Shown: positions 18,029-26,553 of the stretch, in pieces | How the letters are laid out: each line of letters opens with the position of its first letter | Numbering within the stretch: the first letter of the stretch is position 1 | Origin: Bacillales bacterium | GTDB lineage: Bacteria; Bacillota; Bacilli; Bacillales; DASSOY01 | Direction of reading: 5' to 3' | Length of the DNA stretch: 42,620 nucleotides | NCBI GenBank assembly: GCA_035700025.1 | Contig: DASSOY010000006.1 | Coordinates: forward strand, 1 to 42,620 | Program-made: the position numbers and the translations under genes | The notes under the pieces: generated by a model | What the model was told of the DNA's origin: nothing | Databases searched by the model: none | The model's input: only the letters and a program-made list of their open reading frames with translations

Positions 18029-18931
18029 TTATATTCTAAGAAATTTCCGGACTGAAGTAATGCTTCCCCATACACCGATCACCGCGCCGATCATCACGAG
18101 CCCTGTCGAAAGCAAATAAATTTGCGGATTGACCGGTATTAATTCAATGAAGGTCGTCGCGTAATGCGTGTAAAAAAAGTGGTAAAAAGACTGGTACGCA
18201 GACAACAACAACGTAACCGGCAGAACGGAGCCGAGAATGCCGAGTGACAAGCCTTCAACGAAAAACGGCCAACGAATGAAGCCGTTTGTCGCTCCGACAA
18301 GTTTCATGATCTCGATTTCTCTGCGCCTTGAAACGATCGTCAATTTAATCGTATTGCCGATCAAAAACACTGTCGTGAACAATAAGCCGACAATCAAAAC
18401 AAGCCCGATGTTTCTCGAAATCGAAGTAACTTCGAGCAAACGTCGAACGGTATCTTTCGCAGCCCTGACGTCGGACAAGTTTTCGAATGTCTTTACTTTT
18501 TCTGCGATTTTGATCGTGTCTTCCGGGCGCTTCGGCTTAATCACGAAGGAGTCCGGCAAAGGATTTTCGTTCTTGAGCGATTCAAGGACAGGCGACGGTT
18601 CGCCTTCGGTACTCATGCTTTCTATAAGTTGCTGCAACCCTTCCTCTTTTGAAACAAAGTCCACGCTTCCCACGAGAGGTAAGGAAGAGATCTTTTCCCG
18701 CAATTGATCCACTTGCTGTTGCGTCGCCGTTCGACTAATGTAAGCCTTCACTTCCACATCGTCTTTGATCTTGTCCGTAATGTGATTCAAATTCAGCATC
18801 AGCGCCATGAAGAAACCGACCAAAAGCAACGCCACTGTAACCGAGCTGATCGAAGCGAAGGTCATCCAACCGTTACGTCCGAGATTCTTCAAGCCTTCTT
18901 TTCCGTGACGCCCCAACGTTCTAAGCTTCAT
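18029..18931 (-). CDS. ftsX: Cell-division ABC transporter permease-like protein FtsX
   Basis: FtsX is the membrane half of the FtsEX complex, which passes an ATP-driven signal to peptidoglycan hydrolases outside the cell. The 300 residues show the standard order: N-terminal GLKNLGRNGWMTFASI, a first membrane segment (about 20-42), a large extracellular domain (about 45-160), then three C-terminal membrane segments, with RRREIEIMKLVGAT before the third. I start at ATG 18931 because GGGGAG lies eight bases upstream and the protein then aligns with its homologues; an ATG two codons earlier is too close. The start overlaps the ftsE end by 11 bases. Confidence 0.95.
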   Translation of the reverse strand: MKLRTLGRHGKEGLKNLGRNGWMTFASISSVTVALLLVGFFMALMLNLNHITDKIKDDVEVKAYISRTATQQQVDQLREKISSLPLVGSVDFVSKEEGLQQLIESMSTEGEPSPVLESLKNENPLPDSFVIKPKRPEDTIKIAEKVKTFENLSDVRAAKDTVRRLLEVTSISRNIGLVLIVGLLFTTVFLIGNTIKLTIVSRRREIEIMKLVGATNGFIRWPFFVEGLSLGILGSVLPVTLLLSAYQSFYHFFYTHYATTFIELIPVNPQIYLLSTGLVMIGAVIGVWGSITSVRKFLRI

Positions 18932-19607
18932 ACCCATATCTCCCCGACATTTCGTCACGTACAATCATGCCGCCGTCGATGGCAACGACGCGCCGCTTGA
19001 TCGTATCAACGATTTCCTTGTTGTGAGTGGCCATAACGACAGTCGTGCCGTTCGTGTTGATTTCATCGAACACGTTCATGATGTCCCAAGCCGTATCCGG
19101 ATCGAGGTTCCCCGTCGGTTCGTCGGCGATGATCACCGACGGCCCATTAGCCAATGATCGAGCCAACGATACCCGTTGCTGCTCTCCTCCGGACAATTCG
19201 TCCGGCAGAAAACGCGCTTTATGTTTCAATTTAACGAGATCGAGAACTTCCATTACCCGTTTTCTAATGTTGCGGCGAGACTCTTCGATAACTTCAAGTG
19301 CAAACGCAACATTTTCATAGACGGTCAGCTTCGGCAACAACTTAAAGTCTTGGAAGACAACGCCGACTCTCCGCCGTAAGATTGGAATCTCCCGTTCTTT
19401 TAAATTGGTTAAATTCATTCCATTTACCACAATTTTTCCTTTTGTGGCTTTTTCTTCTCTATACATTAATTTAATAAACGTGGATTTGCCGGCACCGCTC
19501 GGGCCGACAACATAGACGAATTCCCCTTTTTCGATCGTTATGTCGACGCCGTTCAATGCCATGACGCCGTTGGGATACGTTTTCCACACATCCCGCATTT
19601 CTATCAA
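18921..19607 (-). CDS. ftsE: Cell-division ATP-binding protein FtsE
   Basis: FtsE is the cytosolic ATPase partner of FtsX. The 228 residues equal the B. subtilis length. Motifs are Walker A GPSGAGKST, the Q-loop VFQDFKLL, the ABC signature LSGGEQQR, Walker B VIIADEPTGNLDP and the H-loop MATHNKE. The start is TTG 19607, giving MIEMRDVWKTYPNGV as in homologues, with GGGAAGTG six bases upstream. A TATAAT-like -10 lies at 19679-19684. In B. subtilis cccB lies immediately upstream; here the yitT-family gene and a terminator precede it instead. Confidence 0.96.
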   Translation of the reverse strand: MIEMRDVWKTYPNGVMALNGVDITIEKGEFVYVVGPSGAGKSTFIKLMYREEKATKGKIVVNGMNLTNLKEREIPILRRRVGVVFQDFKLLPKLTVYENVAFALEVIEESRRNIRKRVMEVLDLVKLKHKARFLPDELSGGEQQRVSLARSLANGPSVIIADEPTGNLDPDTAWDIMNVFDEINTNGTTVVMATHNKEIVDTIKRRVVAIDGGMIVRDEMSGRYGYEA

Positions 19608-19678
19608 ACCAATCACTTCCCAGTCGAGATAAACGAACAAAATTCGCCATTTCCCGATCATATTTTCAACTAAAATCT

Positions 19679-19684
19679 ATTATA
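19679..19684 (-). promoter_or_regulatory. Candidate -10 element of the ftsEX operon
   Basis: The minus strand carries a perfect TATAAT preceded directly by GCGTG. No good -35 is found at 16-18 bases (the position reads CCCAAC). It is the only convincing -10 between the upstream terminator (19795-19821) and ftsE, about 70 bases before the start. Confidence 0.45.
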
Positions 19685-19794
19685 CACGCATCCTCGCAGT
19701 CGTTGGGGAAAAATTATGTTACAATTTCTTTTCAATCGTATGATAAATTGACATAATTCGAGGATTTTTTGTAATATAGGGGAATTTGTGGATG

Positions 19795-19821
19795 AAAAAC
19801 TAAGATCCCTAGTAAGGGACC
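19795..19821 (-). terminator. Rho-independent terminator after the yitT-family gene
   Basis: The minus strand forms GGTCCCT/AGGGATC (one G-U pair, loop TACT), then TTAGTTTTT. It lies 11 bases after the stop codon at 19833. Confidence 0.72.
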
Positions 19822-19832
19822 TCGCGCGCCGT

Positions 19833-20720
19833 TTAACTTTTGTTAAACCCTTCTCCCAACACTTCATTCGCATTCGTGACGATGACGAATGCTTTCGGAT
19901 CCGTTCGCTTCACTAAACGTTTCAAACGGGTCACTTCATTTTGCGACACGACGCACATCAATACCGGACGCTCGTCGTCGGTATAGCCGCCGGTGCCCGA
20001 AAAGCGCGTAACGCCGCGGTCGATTTCGGTGAAGATCAACTGTCTCAATTGCTCGGGTCGGTTGGAAACGATCATCGCCATTTTTGCCGAACCGAATCCG
20101 ATTTGAACGACGTCAATCATTTTTCCAGTCAAGTACATGCCGATCAAGGCGTAGAGTGCCTGTTCGATCCCGAACACGAAGGCAGAAGTGACAACGATCG
20201 AGCCGTCAATCATTGCGACGCATAAACCGAGCGGAGCGCCGATATATTTATGAATGATTTGCGCAGCCAAATCGGTCCCTCCCGTAGAAGCTTTCCCGCG
20301 AAACACGAGGCCGAGGCCGAGACCGACACCGATTCCGCCGAACAACGAGCCGAGCAAAGGGTCGTTCGTGGCAGGTGCCAGCCCGGACGAAAGAAAGACG
20401 ACAAACGGAAGAAAGATCGTGCCAAGCAAAGTTTTCAGCGTATATTGTAAATAGCCGAGCTGATCTCCGAGAAACAAGATTCCCGCCGCAAACAACGGAA
20501 GATTAAACGCCCACTGCACGAACGACGGCTCCCAGCCGAACACCCAGCTTAAGATCGTACTGATCCCGCTGACTCCCCCGGAGGCGACTTTATTCGGGAG
20601 CAGAAACAAATTGAAAGCGAGCCCGACGAAAGTCGATCCAATCAGGACGAACAAATAGTCGAAAACAAGTTCCGTTCGAGGGGAAATCCCTTGCCGTTTC
20701 ATTTGTTTGATCGTCACCAT
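19833..20720 (-). CDS. yvjA: YitT-family membrane protein with DUF2179 domain
   Basis: Integral membrane protein of unknown function, 295 residues. Five or six hydrophobic segments fill the first 190 residues, including the family-typical FNLFLLPNKVASGGVSGIST region and the glycine-rich LLGSLFGGIGVGLGLGLVF, then GKASTGGTDLAAQII. The C-terminal 80 residues form the DUF2179 domain (AMIVSNRPEQLRQLI, GVTRFSGTGGYT and VLMCVVSQNEVTRLK), a small cytosolic fold resembling ligand-binding regulatory domains. ATG 20720 follows GGGGGAGTGGCTCGG. A TATAAT at 20761-20766 could be its -10. It lies downstream of prfB, as yvjA does in B. subtilis. Confidence 0.87.
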   Translation of the reverse strand: MVTIKQMKRQGISPRTELVFDYLFVLIGSTFVGLAFNLFLLPNKVASGGVSGISTILSWVFGWEPSFVQWAFNLPLFAAGILFLGDQLGYLQYTLKTLLGTIFLPFVVFLSSGLAPATNDPLLGSLFGGIGVGLGLGLVFRGKASTGGTDLAAQIIHKYIGAPLGLCVAMIDGSIVVTSAFVFGIEQALYALIGMYLTGKMIDVVQIGFGSAKMAMIVSNRPEQLRQLIFTEIDRGVTRFSGTGGYTDDERPVLMCVVSQNEVTRLKRLVKRTDPKAFVIVTNANEVLGEGFNKS

Positions 20721-20783
20721 CCGAGCCACTCCCCCGTTGAAATTCTCGCAAACCTCCAAGATTATAACATAGGGGCTTCCGAT

Positions 20784-20827
20784 AAAAAAAATAAAACCCC
20801 CGTGACCGTTTGCCGGCCGCGGAGGTT
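20784..20827 (-). terminator. Rho-independent terminator of secA-prfB
   Basis: On the minus strand AACCTCCG pairs with CGGGGGTT (one G-U pair), with an inner extension GGCCG/CGGTC around a short loop; then TTTTATTTTTTTT follows. It lies nine bases after the prfB stop. The T run also sits where the -35 of the next gene would be. Confidence 0.88.
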
Positions 20828-20835
20828 GCGGTTGC

Positions 20836-21946
20836 TTATGAAAGGTCTTGCAATTGCCAACGCAAATAAGCGTCGATGAACATGTCCAGGCTTCCGTCCA
20901 TGACGGCTTGCACATTACCCGTCTCAACGTTCGTCCGGTGGTCTTTCACCATGTTGTACGGATGAAACACGTACGAACGGATTTGACTGCCCCAGCCGAT
21001 TTCCTTTTGCTCGCCGCGAATTTCTTCCATTTCTGCCTTCTGCTCTTCGATTCGACGTTGATACAACTTCGCTTTCAACATTTTCATCGCTTGCGCGCGA
21101 TTTTTGATCTGCGATCGTTCCGATTGGCACGTAACGACAATGTTTGTCGGCACATGCGTAATCCTAACTGCGGAGTCGCTCGTATTGACATGTTGGCCGC
21201 CCGCTCCGCTTGAACGATACGTGTCGATCCGCAAATCTTCCGTTCGAATGTCGACTTCCACGTCGTCATCCATTTCCGGCATCACTTCGCAAGAAACGAA
21301 GGACGTATGGCGCCGGCCGGAAGAATCGAACGGCGAAATCCTAACGAGCCGGTGAACGCCTTTCTCGGACTTCAAGTTTCCGTACGCATTATGGCCTTTT
21401 ACCAATATCGTCACGCTTTTGACGCCGGCTTCGTCCCCGGGCAAATAATCGAGCGTCTCCGTCTTATATCCGCGCTCTTCCGCCCAGCGCGTGTACATGC
21501 GAAGCAGCATTTGCGCCCAATCTTGCGACTCCGTTCCGCCCGCTCCCGGGTGCAATTCGAGAATGGCGTTGTTTTTATCATACGGCTCACTCAACAACAA
21601 ATCGAGTTCGAACTTGTTCAGTTTCTCGGTCAATCCGGCGATGCCGTCCTCCAATTCCTTGCGCAGTTCGGCGTCCCCTTCTTCTTTCACCAATTCATAA
21701 GAAACTTCAAGGTTCTCGTAACTTTCTTCCATTTCCTCGAGTTTGCCGACTTGGTCCTTGAGCCCGTTCGTCTCGTCGATGACTTGTTGCGCTTCTGTTT
21801 GATTGTCCCAAAAGCCCGGATCGGTCATTTTCAACTCAAGCTTCTCGATCTTGTCCTTTTTGTTGTCGAGGTCAAAGAGACCCCCTAAAGTCGTCTAACC
21901 GTTTCTCGATCGCCGCCATTTCCGCCTTCATTTCTGAAAGTTCCAT
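20836..21946 (-). CDS. prfB: Peptide chain release factor 2 (RF2), programmed +1 frameshift
   Basis: RF2 reads UGA and UAA stop codons and releases the finished peptide. The gene is in two frames: 24 codons from ATG 21946 end at an in-frame TGA (21874-21872). Skipping one T after the CTT codon joins DLDNKKD and the rest, giving about 369 residues in total (B. subtilis 366). The main frame has the RF2 stop-recognition motif SPF (RISPFDSS) and the catalytic GGQ (GAGGQHVN). AAGGAGTG precedes the start, 14 bases after the secA stop. The frameshift lets RF2 control its own level: low RF2 slows termination at UGA and favours shifting. Confidence 0.97.
21871..21886 (-). other. prfB programmed +1 ribosomal frameshift site
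   Basis: The minus strand reads AGGGGG-TCT-CTT-TGA-C. A Shine-Dalgarno-like AGGGGG, three bases before the slippery CTT and the TGA stop followed by C, is the classic prfB recoding signal. The ribosome moves +1 so that GAC (Asp) is read. Confidence 0.96.
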
Positions 21947-21959
21947 AGACCCACACTCC

Positions 21960-24470
21960 TTATTTTCCGTGACAATGTTTGTATTTTTTCCCGCTTCCGC
22001 ACGGACACGGATCGTTTCGGCCGATCTTCTCGCCTTTCACTGTCGGCTTCCGCTTCGTTTGGCCTTCTTCGCCGTTGCCGTGATAGGCGGTTTCGTTTTC
22101 AGCCACCTTTTGCCTCTCCAGATTTTCTTCAATTTGCGCCTTCATCACGTAAGTGGCCACTTGTTCTTCAATCGACGCTACCATCGCCTCGAACATTTGA
22201 AACCCTTCAAATTGATATTCGCGCAACGGATCGTTTTGACCGTACGCCCGCAAATGAATGCCCTGGCGCAATTGATCCATCGCATCGATATGATCCATCC
22301 ATTTGCTGTCGACCGCGTGCAACACGATAACTTTTTCAAACTCGCGCATTTGTTCCGGAGTCATTTCCCGCTCGCGCCGATCATAATTTTTCTTGACGGT
22401 GTCGAACATCAACTCGATGATTTCTTCCGGATCTTTTCCTTTAATGTCTTTCTCCGTCACTTCTCCTTCGAAGAGGAAGGTCGCGTTCGCATAATCAATG
22501 ATCGCCTGCAAATCCCATTCTTCGGGAACTTGATCCTCCGGGGTGTGCGCCTTCACAATCCGTTCGATGGTCGAATAAATCATATCTTCAACGATGCCGC
22601 GAAGATTGTCCGACATGATAACTTCTTCTCTTTGCTTATAAATGATTTCGCGCTGTTGGCGCATCACGTCGTCATATTGCAACACTTGTTTACGTGCGTC
22701 AAAGTTATTGCCTTCCACGCGTTTTTGCGCTGATTCCACCGATCGCGACACCATCTTGCTCTCAATCGGTTGGGAATCGTCCATTCCGAGCCGCTCCATC
22801 ATGTTCTGCATCCGCTCGGAACCGAAACGGCGCATCAATTCGTCTTCGAGCGACAAATAAAAACGGGACGAACCCGGATCCCCTTGACGGCCGGAACGGC
22901 CGCGCAACTGGTTGTCGATCCGCCGGCTTTCGTGGCGTTCCGTACCGATAATGTGAAGGCCGCCGAGTTCCTTCACGCCTTCGCCGAGTTTAATGTCGGT
23001 TCCGCGTCCGGCCATGTTAGTGGCGATCGTTACCGCACCTTTTTGACCGGCATTGGCGACAATTTCCGCCTCGCGGGCATGATTTTTCGCATTCAGCACG
23101 TTGTGCGGAATGCCGCGTTTTTTCAATAGTTTCGATATAAGCTCAGACGTCTCGACCGCAACCGTACCCACGAGTACCGGTTGTCCGGTGTTGTGCCGTT
23201 CGACAATTTCATCGACGACAGCTTGAAATTTTCCGTCCATCGACTTGTAAATCAAATCCGGATGATCTTGGCGAACGACCGGACGGTTCGTCGGAATGAC
23301 GACGACGTTCATGTTGTAGATGTTTTGAAATTCTTCTTCTTCCGTTTTGGCGGTACCGGTCATGCCGGCCAGTTTCTCATACATGCGAAAATAGTTTTGG
23401 AAAGTGATCGTCGCCAGCGTCTTGCTTTCCCGCTGAATTTCGAGATTTTCTTTCGCCTCTATTGCCTGATGCAGCCCTTCGCTGTAGCGGCGACCTTTCA
23501 TGAGCCTTCCGGTGAACGAATCGACGATGACGATTTCGCCGTCTTGAACGACATAATCGGTATCTCTGTGCATCACGACATGCGCCTTCAATGCTTGGTG
23601 AATATGGTGGTTAAGAGTCACATGCGCATAGTCGAACAAATTATCAATGTTGAAAAATTTCTCCGCCTTCGTCATGCCGGACTCGCTCAATTGAACCGCC
23701 TTCGTCTTGACGTCTAAAATGTAGTCGTCTTCGTCAAGCATGGAAACGAATTGGTCCGCCTGCATATAAAGTTTCGTCGATTTCTCCGCCGAACCGGAGA
23801 TGATCAATGGCGTTCTCGCTTCGTCAATCAAAATTGAGTCGACTTCGTCAACGATCGCAAAATGGAGCGATCGTTGCACGCGTTCTTCCGGATACAACAC
23901 CATATTGTCACGCAGGTAATCAAATCCGTATTCGTTGTTCGTTCCATAGGTGATGTCGGCTGCATAAGCTTCTCGTTTCTCTTCTTTCGAAAGGCCGCTT
24001 ACGTTCAGGCCGACGCTCATTCCGAGGAAATTGTACAATTTTCCCATTTCCTCCGATTGGGTTTCAGCCAAATATTCGTTTACGGTAACGAGGTGAACGC
24101 CTCTGCCGGTCAAAGCATTCAAGTAAATCGGCAAAGTCGCCACGAGCGTCTTTCCTTCACCGGTTTTCATTTCGGCGATGTTCCCATCGTTCAGAACCAT
24201 TCCCCCGAGAAGCTGCACGCGGAACGGTGTCATACCCAGTACGCGCGTCGACGCTTCACGAACAACGGCGAACGCCTCAACGAGAAGGTCGTCCAAAGAT
24301 TCCCCGTCTTCAAATCGCTTCTTGAACTCGTCGGTCTTCGCTCGCAAAGCCTCGTCGCTAAGTTGCTCCATTTCTGGTGCCAACGCTTCAATTTCATCCG
24401 CTAAGTTTTCGAAACGAGCCAATCTGCGCTGGCTCGGGTCTCCTACGATTTTTTTCAGCAATCCCATCAT
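21960..24470 (-). CDS. secA: Preprotein translocase ATPase SecA
   Basis: SecA drives secretory proteins through SecYEG. The 836 residues match the family (B. subtilis 841). Domains in order: NBD1 with Walker [11 protein letters not shown] and Walker [16 protein letters not shown]; the preprotein cross-linking domain; NBD2 with [11 protein letters not shown] and [11 protein letters not shown]; helical scaffold and wing; and the C-terminal zinc tail [12 protein letters not shown], which binds SecB-like partners or the membrane. AGAGGTG lies before the ATG-ATG start. It is followed at 13 bases by prfB, an operon also seen in B. subtilis. Confidence 0.98.
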   Translation of the reverse strand: MMGLLKKIVGDPSQRRLARFENLADEIEALAPEMEQLSDEALRAKTDEFKKRFEDGESLDDLLVEAFAVVREASTRVLGMTPFRVQLLGGMVLNDGNIAEMKTGEGKTLVATLPIYLNALTGRGVHLVTVNEYLAETQSEEMGKLYNFLGMSVGLNVSGLSKEEKREAYAADITYGTNNEYGFDYLRDNMVLYPEERVQRSLHFAIVDEVDSILIDEARTPLIISGSAEKSTKLYMQADQFVSMLDEDDYILDVKTKAVQLSESGMTKAEKFFNIDNLFDYAHVTLNHHIHQALKAHVVMHRDTDYVVQDGEIVIVDSFTGRLMKGRRYSEGLHQAIEAKENLEIQRESKTLATITFQNYFRMYEKLAGMTGTAKTEEEEFQNIYNMNVVVIPTNRPVVRQDHPDLIYKSMDGKFQAVVDEIVERHNTGQPVLVGTVAVETSELISKLLKKRGIPHNVLNAKNHAREAEIVANAGQKGAVTIATNMAGRGTDIKLGEGVKELGGLHIIGTERHESRRIDNQLRGRSGRQGDPGSSRFYLSLEDELMRRFGSERMQNMMERLGMDDSQPIESKMVSRSVESAQKRVEGNNFDARKQVLQYDDVMRQQREIIYKQREEVIMSDNLRGIVEDMIYSTIERIVKAHTPEDQVPEEWDLQAIIDYANATFLFEGEVTEKDIKGKDPEEIIELMFDTVKKNYDRREREMTPEQMREFEKVIVLHAVDSKWMDHIDAMDQLRQGIHLRAYGQNDPLREYQFEGFQMFEAMVASIEEQVATYVMKAQIEENLERQKVAENETAYHGNGEEGQTKRKPTVKGEKIGRNDPCPCGSGKKYKHCHGK

Positions 24471-24614
24471 CGGTCATGCACCTCTTTATGAGAATTTCGA
24501 TATTGGTTCAATCGTTGAAAAAAGTGATAAGATACACCTTTTCATTTTATCAAGAGATGACCGAGGTTACAAGGAATGGCCGAGAGCCTGCGGCTTTACA
24601 AAGGTTTCTCGCAT

Positions 24615-24649
24615 AAAATGAGGCACAGTTGATGGATCAACTGTGCCTC
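24615..24649 (-). terminator. Rho-independent terminator after hpf
   Basis: A perfect 13-pair stem (24620-24632 with 24637-24649, loop of four) is followed on the minus strand by ATTTTATG. It lies about 28 bases after the hpf stop. The U tract is short, but the stem is very strong. Confidence 0.75.
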
Positions 24650-24677
24650 TGAAAAGCCGGCTTTCGAGCTCGCTCTT

Positions 24678-25229
24678 TTATTCAGGTTCAATCAGCCCGT
24701 AGCGGCCGTCCTTCCTTTTATAAACGACGTTCGTGAATCCGCTTTCAGCATTGGAGAATACAAAGAAGGAGTGTCCGAGCATATCCATCTGCAAGATCGC
24801 TTCTTCCACGTCCATTGGTTTCAAAGTGAATCTTTTCGTTCTCACTACTTCAATTTCGTCTTCATCATAGTCATAAGCGGAAGACCCGTTCGTAATGCCG
24901 TTGCGAAACAAGGATTTCGTCCCGGACTGACGAAACTTCCGGTTTACTTTCGTTTTATGTTTCCTTATTTGCCGTTCGAGCTTTTCAACCACGAGATCGA
25001 TCGCCGCGTACATGTCCGAATGAACTTCTTCTGCGCGAAGCAATAATCCCGACATCGGTATCGTGATTTCGATGATCTGCTCGTTGTTATGGACCTCCAT
25101 GTTAACATGGACTTCTGAACTAGGTGGAGTATCAAAATATCTTTCTAATTTTCGAACCTTTTTCTCGGTATAATCCCTTAAAGATGGCGTCACCTCAAGG
25201 TTTTCACCGCGGATGTTAAAATTCATCAT
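24678..25229 (-). CDS. hpf: Long-form ribosome hibernation promoting factor HPF
   Basis: HPF pairs 70S ribosomes into inactive 100S dimers in stationary phase or stress. The 183 residues are the long form: an N-terminal S30AE/YfiA ribosome-binding domain (about 1-100, NFNIRGENLEVTPSLRDYT) with a basic helix (RQIRKHKTKVNRKF), an acidic linker (YDYDEDEIEVVR), and the C-terminal dimerisation domain (KRFTLKPMDVEEAILQMDMLGHSFFVF). AAGGAGGAG precedes ATG 25229. Overlapping SigB- and SigH-type promoters lie upstream, in line with the known dual control of B. subtilis yvyD. Confidence 0.97.
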   Translation of the reverse strand: MMNFNIRGENLEVTPSLRDYTEKKVRKLERYFDTPPSSEVHVNMEVHNNEQIIEITIPMSGLLLRAEEVHSDMYAAIDLVVEKLERQIRKHKTKVNRKFRQSGTKSLFRNGITNGSSAYDYDEDEIEVVRTKRFTLKPMDVEEAILQMDMLGHSFFVFSNAESGFTNVVYKRKDGRYGLIEPE

Positions 25230-25258
25230 TGAACTCCTCCTTTACGGTTGTACGTATA

Positions 25259-25287
25259 CTATTCTTCATTCCCGTTAAAAATCCTTC
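25259..25287 (-). promoter_or_regulatory. SigH-type promoter of hpf
   Basis: On the minus strand GAAGGATTT (25287-25279), an 11-base spacer and GAAGAATAG (25267-25259) fit the SigH consensus RnAGGAwWW-N11-12-RnnGAATww. The start would be about 25252, with a short leader before AAGGAGGAG. Confidence 0.75.
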
Positions 25288-25294
25288 ATGAAAC
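25268..25294 (-). promoter_or_regulatory. SigB-type promoter of hpf
   Basis: On the minus strand GTTTCA (25294-25289), a 15-base spacer and GGGAAT (25273-25268) fit the SigB consensus GTTTAA-N12-15-GGGWAT with minor change. It is interleaved with the SigH-type promoter. Confidence 0.68.
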
Positions 25295-25314
25295 CCTAAA
25301 ATTCTTTTAGGGTT
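25292..25314. repeat. Perfect inverted repeat upstream of hpf promoters
   Basis: AACCCTAAAA and TTTTAGGGTT form a perfect ten-pair inverted repeat with a three-base centre. It overlaps the -35 of the SigB-type promoter. It could be a protein-binding site or a hairpin in read-through RNA from csp. It is not needed as the csp terminator, which lies at 25378-25409. Confidence 0.7.
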
Positions 25315-25377
25315 CTCTAAAATAGTATATCGACGAATCGGCGTCTTTTATGCCTGTTTGCCTAGTTTTGGAAACAG

Positions 25378-25409
25378 AAAAACCCCTGTTCCGGAAAGAA
25401 CAGGGGGTT
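25378..25409 (-). terminator. Rho-independent terminator of csp
   Basis: On the minus strand CCCCTGTTC pairs with GAACAGGGG around a six-base loop, extended by AA/TT, then TTTTT. It lies about 35 bases after the csp stop codon. Confidence 0.9.
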
Positions 25410-25443
25410 GTTGCTTTTATCCAATTCCTCAAGGGAATGTGAA

Positions 25444-25641
25444 TTAAAGCTTAACTACGTTTGCGGCTTGAGGACCGCGTTGTCCGTCAACGATGTCAAA
25501 CTCAACAGATTGACCTTCGTCAAGAGTTTTGAACCCTTCGGACTCGATTGCCGAATAGTGTACGAATACATCGTCTCCATCTTCGCGTTCGATGAATCCG
25601 TAACCTTTTTCAGCGTTGAACCATTTTACTTTTCCTTGCAT
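25444..25641 (-). CDS. csp: Cold-shock protein (CspB/CspD family)
   Basis: A 65-residue OB-fold RNA/ssDNA chaperone. RNP1 is KGYGFI and RNP2 is VFVHYSAI; the N-terminus [13 protein letters not shown] and the C-terminus [10 protein letters not shown] are typical. The start ATG 25641 is preceded by AAGGGA at an unusually long 13 bases, but a small hairpin in the leader would shorten this distance. A perfect TTGACA-N17-TATATT promoter lies about 60 bases upstream. It stands alone between hpf and fliT. Which csp paralogue it corresponds to cannot be decided from sequence alone. Confidence 0.96.
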   Translation of the reverse strand: MQGKVKWFNAEKGYGFIEREDGDDVFVHYSAIESEGFKTLDEGQSVEFDIVDGQRGPQAANVVKL

Positions 25642-25647
25642 GTTTCG

Positions 25648-25666
25648 TTCACATTCCCTTCGTGAA
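25648..25666 (-). promoter_or_regulatory. csp leader hairpin with ribosome site in loop
   Basis: On the minus strand TTCAC (25666-25662) pairs with GTGAA (25652-25648). The loop between them contains AAGGGA, the only Shine-Dalgarno-like sequence. The 3' arm ends six bases before the ATG. When folded, the site is exposed in the loop and brought near the start. Confidence 0.5.
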
Positions 25667-25697
25667 AATCTAAATATTTGTGGAATCCCACACCAAT

Positions 25698-25726
25698 AAT
25701 ATACCTGCAAAGAATTACAATGTCAA
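25698..25726 (-). promoter_or_regulatory. Strong SigA promoter of csp
   Basis: TTGACA (25726-25721), exactly 17 bases, then TATATT (25703-25698) on the minus strand. The -35 is perfect and the -10 matches five of six. The leader is about 50 bases. Confidence 0.9.
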
Positions 25727-25777
25727 ACACCATTGTCAGAAAGTATTGAAAGAAAACACTTCAACGTGGATCCGCCG

Positions 25778-26128
25778 TTATTTACGTTGATCCAAAAACA
25801 TTCCGTCGGCGCCGCCGCCCTCATACGGCCGCGAATACCGCCGGCTTGTCGCTTTTTTCCGCCGAACCTGAACGAGTTCATCGCGAATGTCCTGAAACAT
25901 TTTCCCAAGCTGGTCTTGAATGGCTCGGTCATACGCGAGCAACTCGTCTTTCCATTCGAACAAGCGGGAATCGGGATTTTCGGAACAACGGTCAATTTCT
26001 TTTTGGCGCTCGTCAAGTAGTTCGTCGATGCCGCTGATGAACGCTTCGCGGTTTTCTTTCGGCATTCCTTTTTTTAAATGCTCATACAGTTTTTTTGTCG
26101 TCACGAACAATTTATCGTTCGCGTCCAT
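25778..26128 (-). CDS. fliT: Flagellar chaperone FliT-like protein
   Basis: Small helical, charged protein, 116 residues, at the FliT position directly after fliS. FliT binds the filament cap protein FliD before export and may act in flagellar gene control. Homology is weak by eye, so the call rests mainly on position, size and helical character (TTKKLYEHLKKG, then several amphipathic helices). The C-terminus is basic and glycine-rich. The ATG overlaps the fliS stop (TAATG at 26128), showing translational coupling. A possible weak terminator is the TCAACGT/ACGTTGA inverted repeat at 25761-25790. Confidence 0.78.
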   Translation of the reverse strand: MDANDKLFVTTKKLYEHLKKGMPKENREAFISGIDELLDERQKEIDRCSENPDSRLFEWKDELLAYDRAIQDQLGKMFQDIRDELVQVRRKKATSRRYSRPYEGGGADGMFLDQRK

Positions 26129-26529
26129 TATACCTGTCCGTTCTGCTTGAATTGTTGTTTGCGATGAGCCACGAGAACTTCTTTCCAAGCATCACGGAAT
26201 TCCGTTACGTATTGTTCCGCTTCGTTCAAACTGTCAGCGTCGCTTTTTACATTGGCTTCAACGAGGCAGCGATGGATGTAATCGTACATTTGCATCATTC
26301 CGCCGGCAATCTGGACCTCTTGATCAAGCGTTAACATCAGTTCCCGGATAATGTTTTGCGCCTTCACCAATTGAACGTTCTTTTGCTCATAGTCTTGTTC
26401 GGCTAACGCCGCTTTCGCGAGTCGAATGAATTTTAAGCACCCGTCATAAAGCATCAATGTCAACTGTCCCGGCGATGCCGTCGTTATCGCTTGATCTTCG
26501 TACGTTTTATAAGAGCGATTTACACTCAT
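26128..26529 (-). CDS. fliS: Flagellin export chaperone FliS
   Basis: FliS binds the C-terminus of flagellin in the cytosol, prevents early polymerisation and guides it to FlhA. The 133 residues show the typical N-terminus (YKTYEDQAITTASPGQLTLMLYDG split by family positions 7-30), then KFIRLAKAALAEQDY and NIIRELMLTLDQE, and YDYIHRCLVEAN. It sits in the operon flaG-fliD-fliS-fliT; 24 bases separate it from fliD. AAGGTGATG lies somewhat far upstream of ATG 26529. Confidence 0.96.
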   Translation of the reverse strand: MSVNRSYKTYEDQAITTASPGQLTLMLYDGCLKFIRLAKAALAEQDYEQKNVQLVKAQNIIRELMLTLDQEVQIAGGMMQMYDYIHRCLVEANVKSDADSLNEAEQYVTEFRDAWKEVLVAHRKQQFKQNGQV

Positions 26530-26553
26530 CTCAGTCGTTCATCACCTTTCTTT

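Noticed and set aside
21969..23717. Long plus-strand frames opposite secA
   Set aside because: Phe/His/Arg-rich antisense products typical of shadow frames; secA motifs on the minus strand are complete.
25761..25790. TCAACGT/ACGTTGA inverted repeat at the fliT end as terminator
   Set aside because: Seven pairs with a 16-base loop and only AGTGTTTTC after it; too weak to list as a terminator, though it may contribute.
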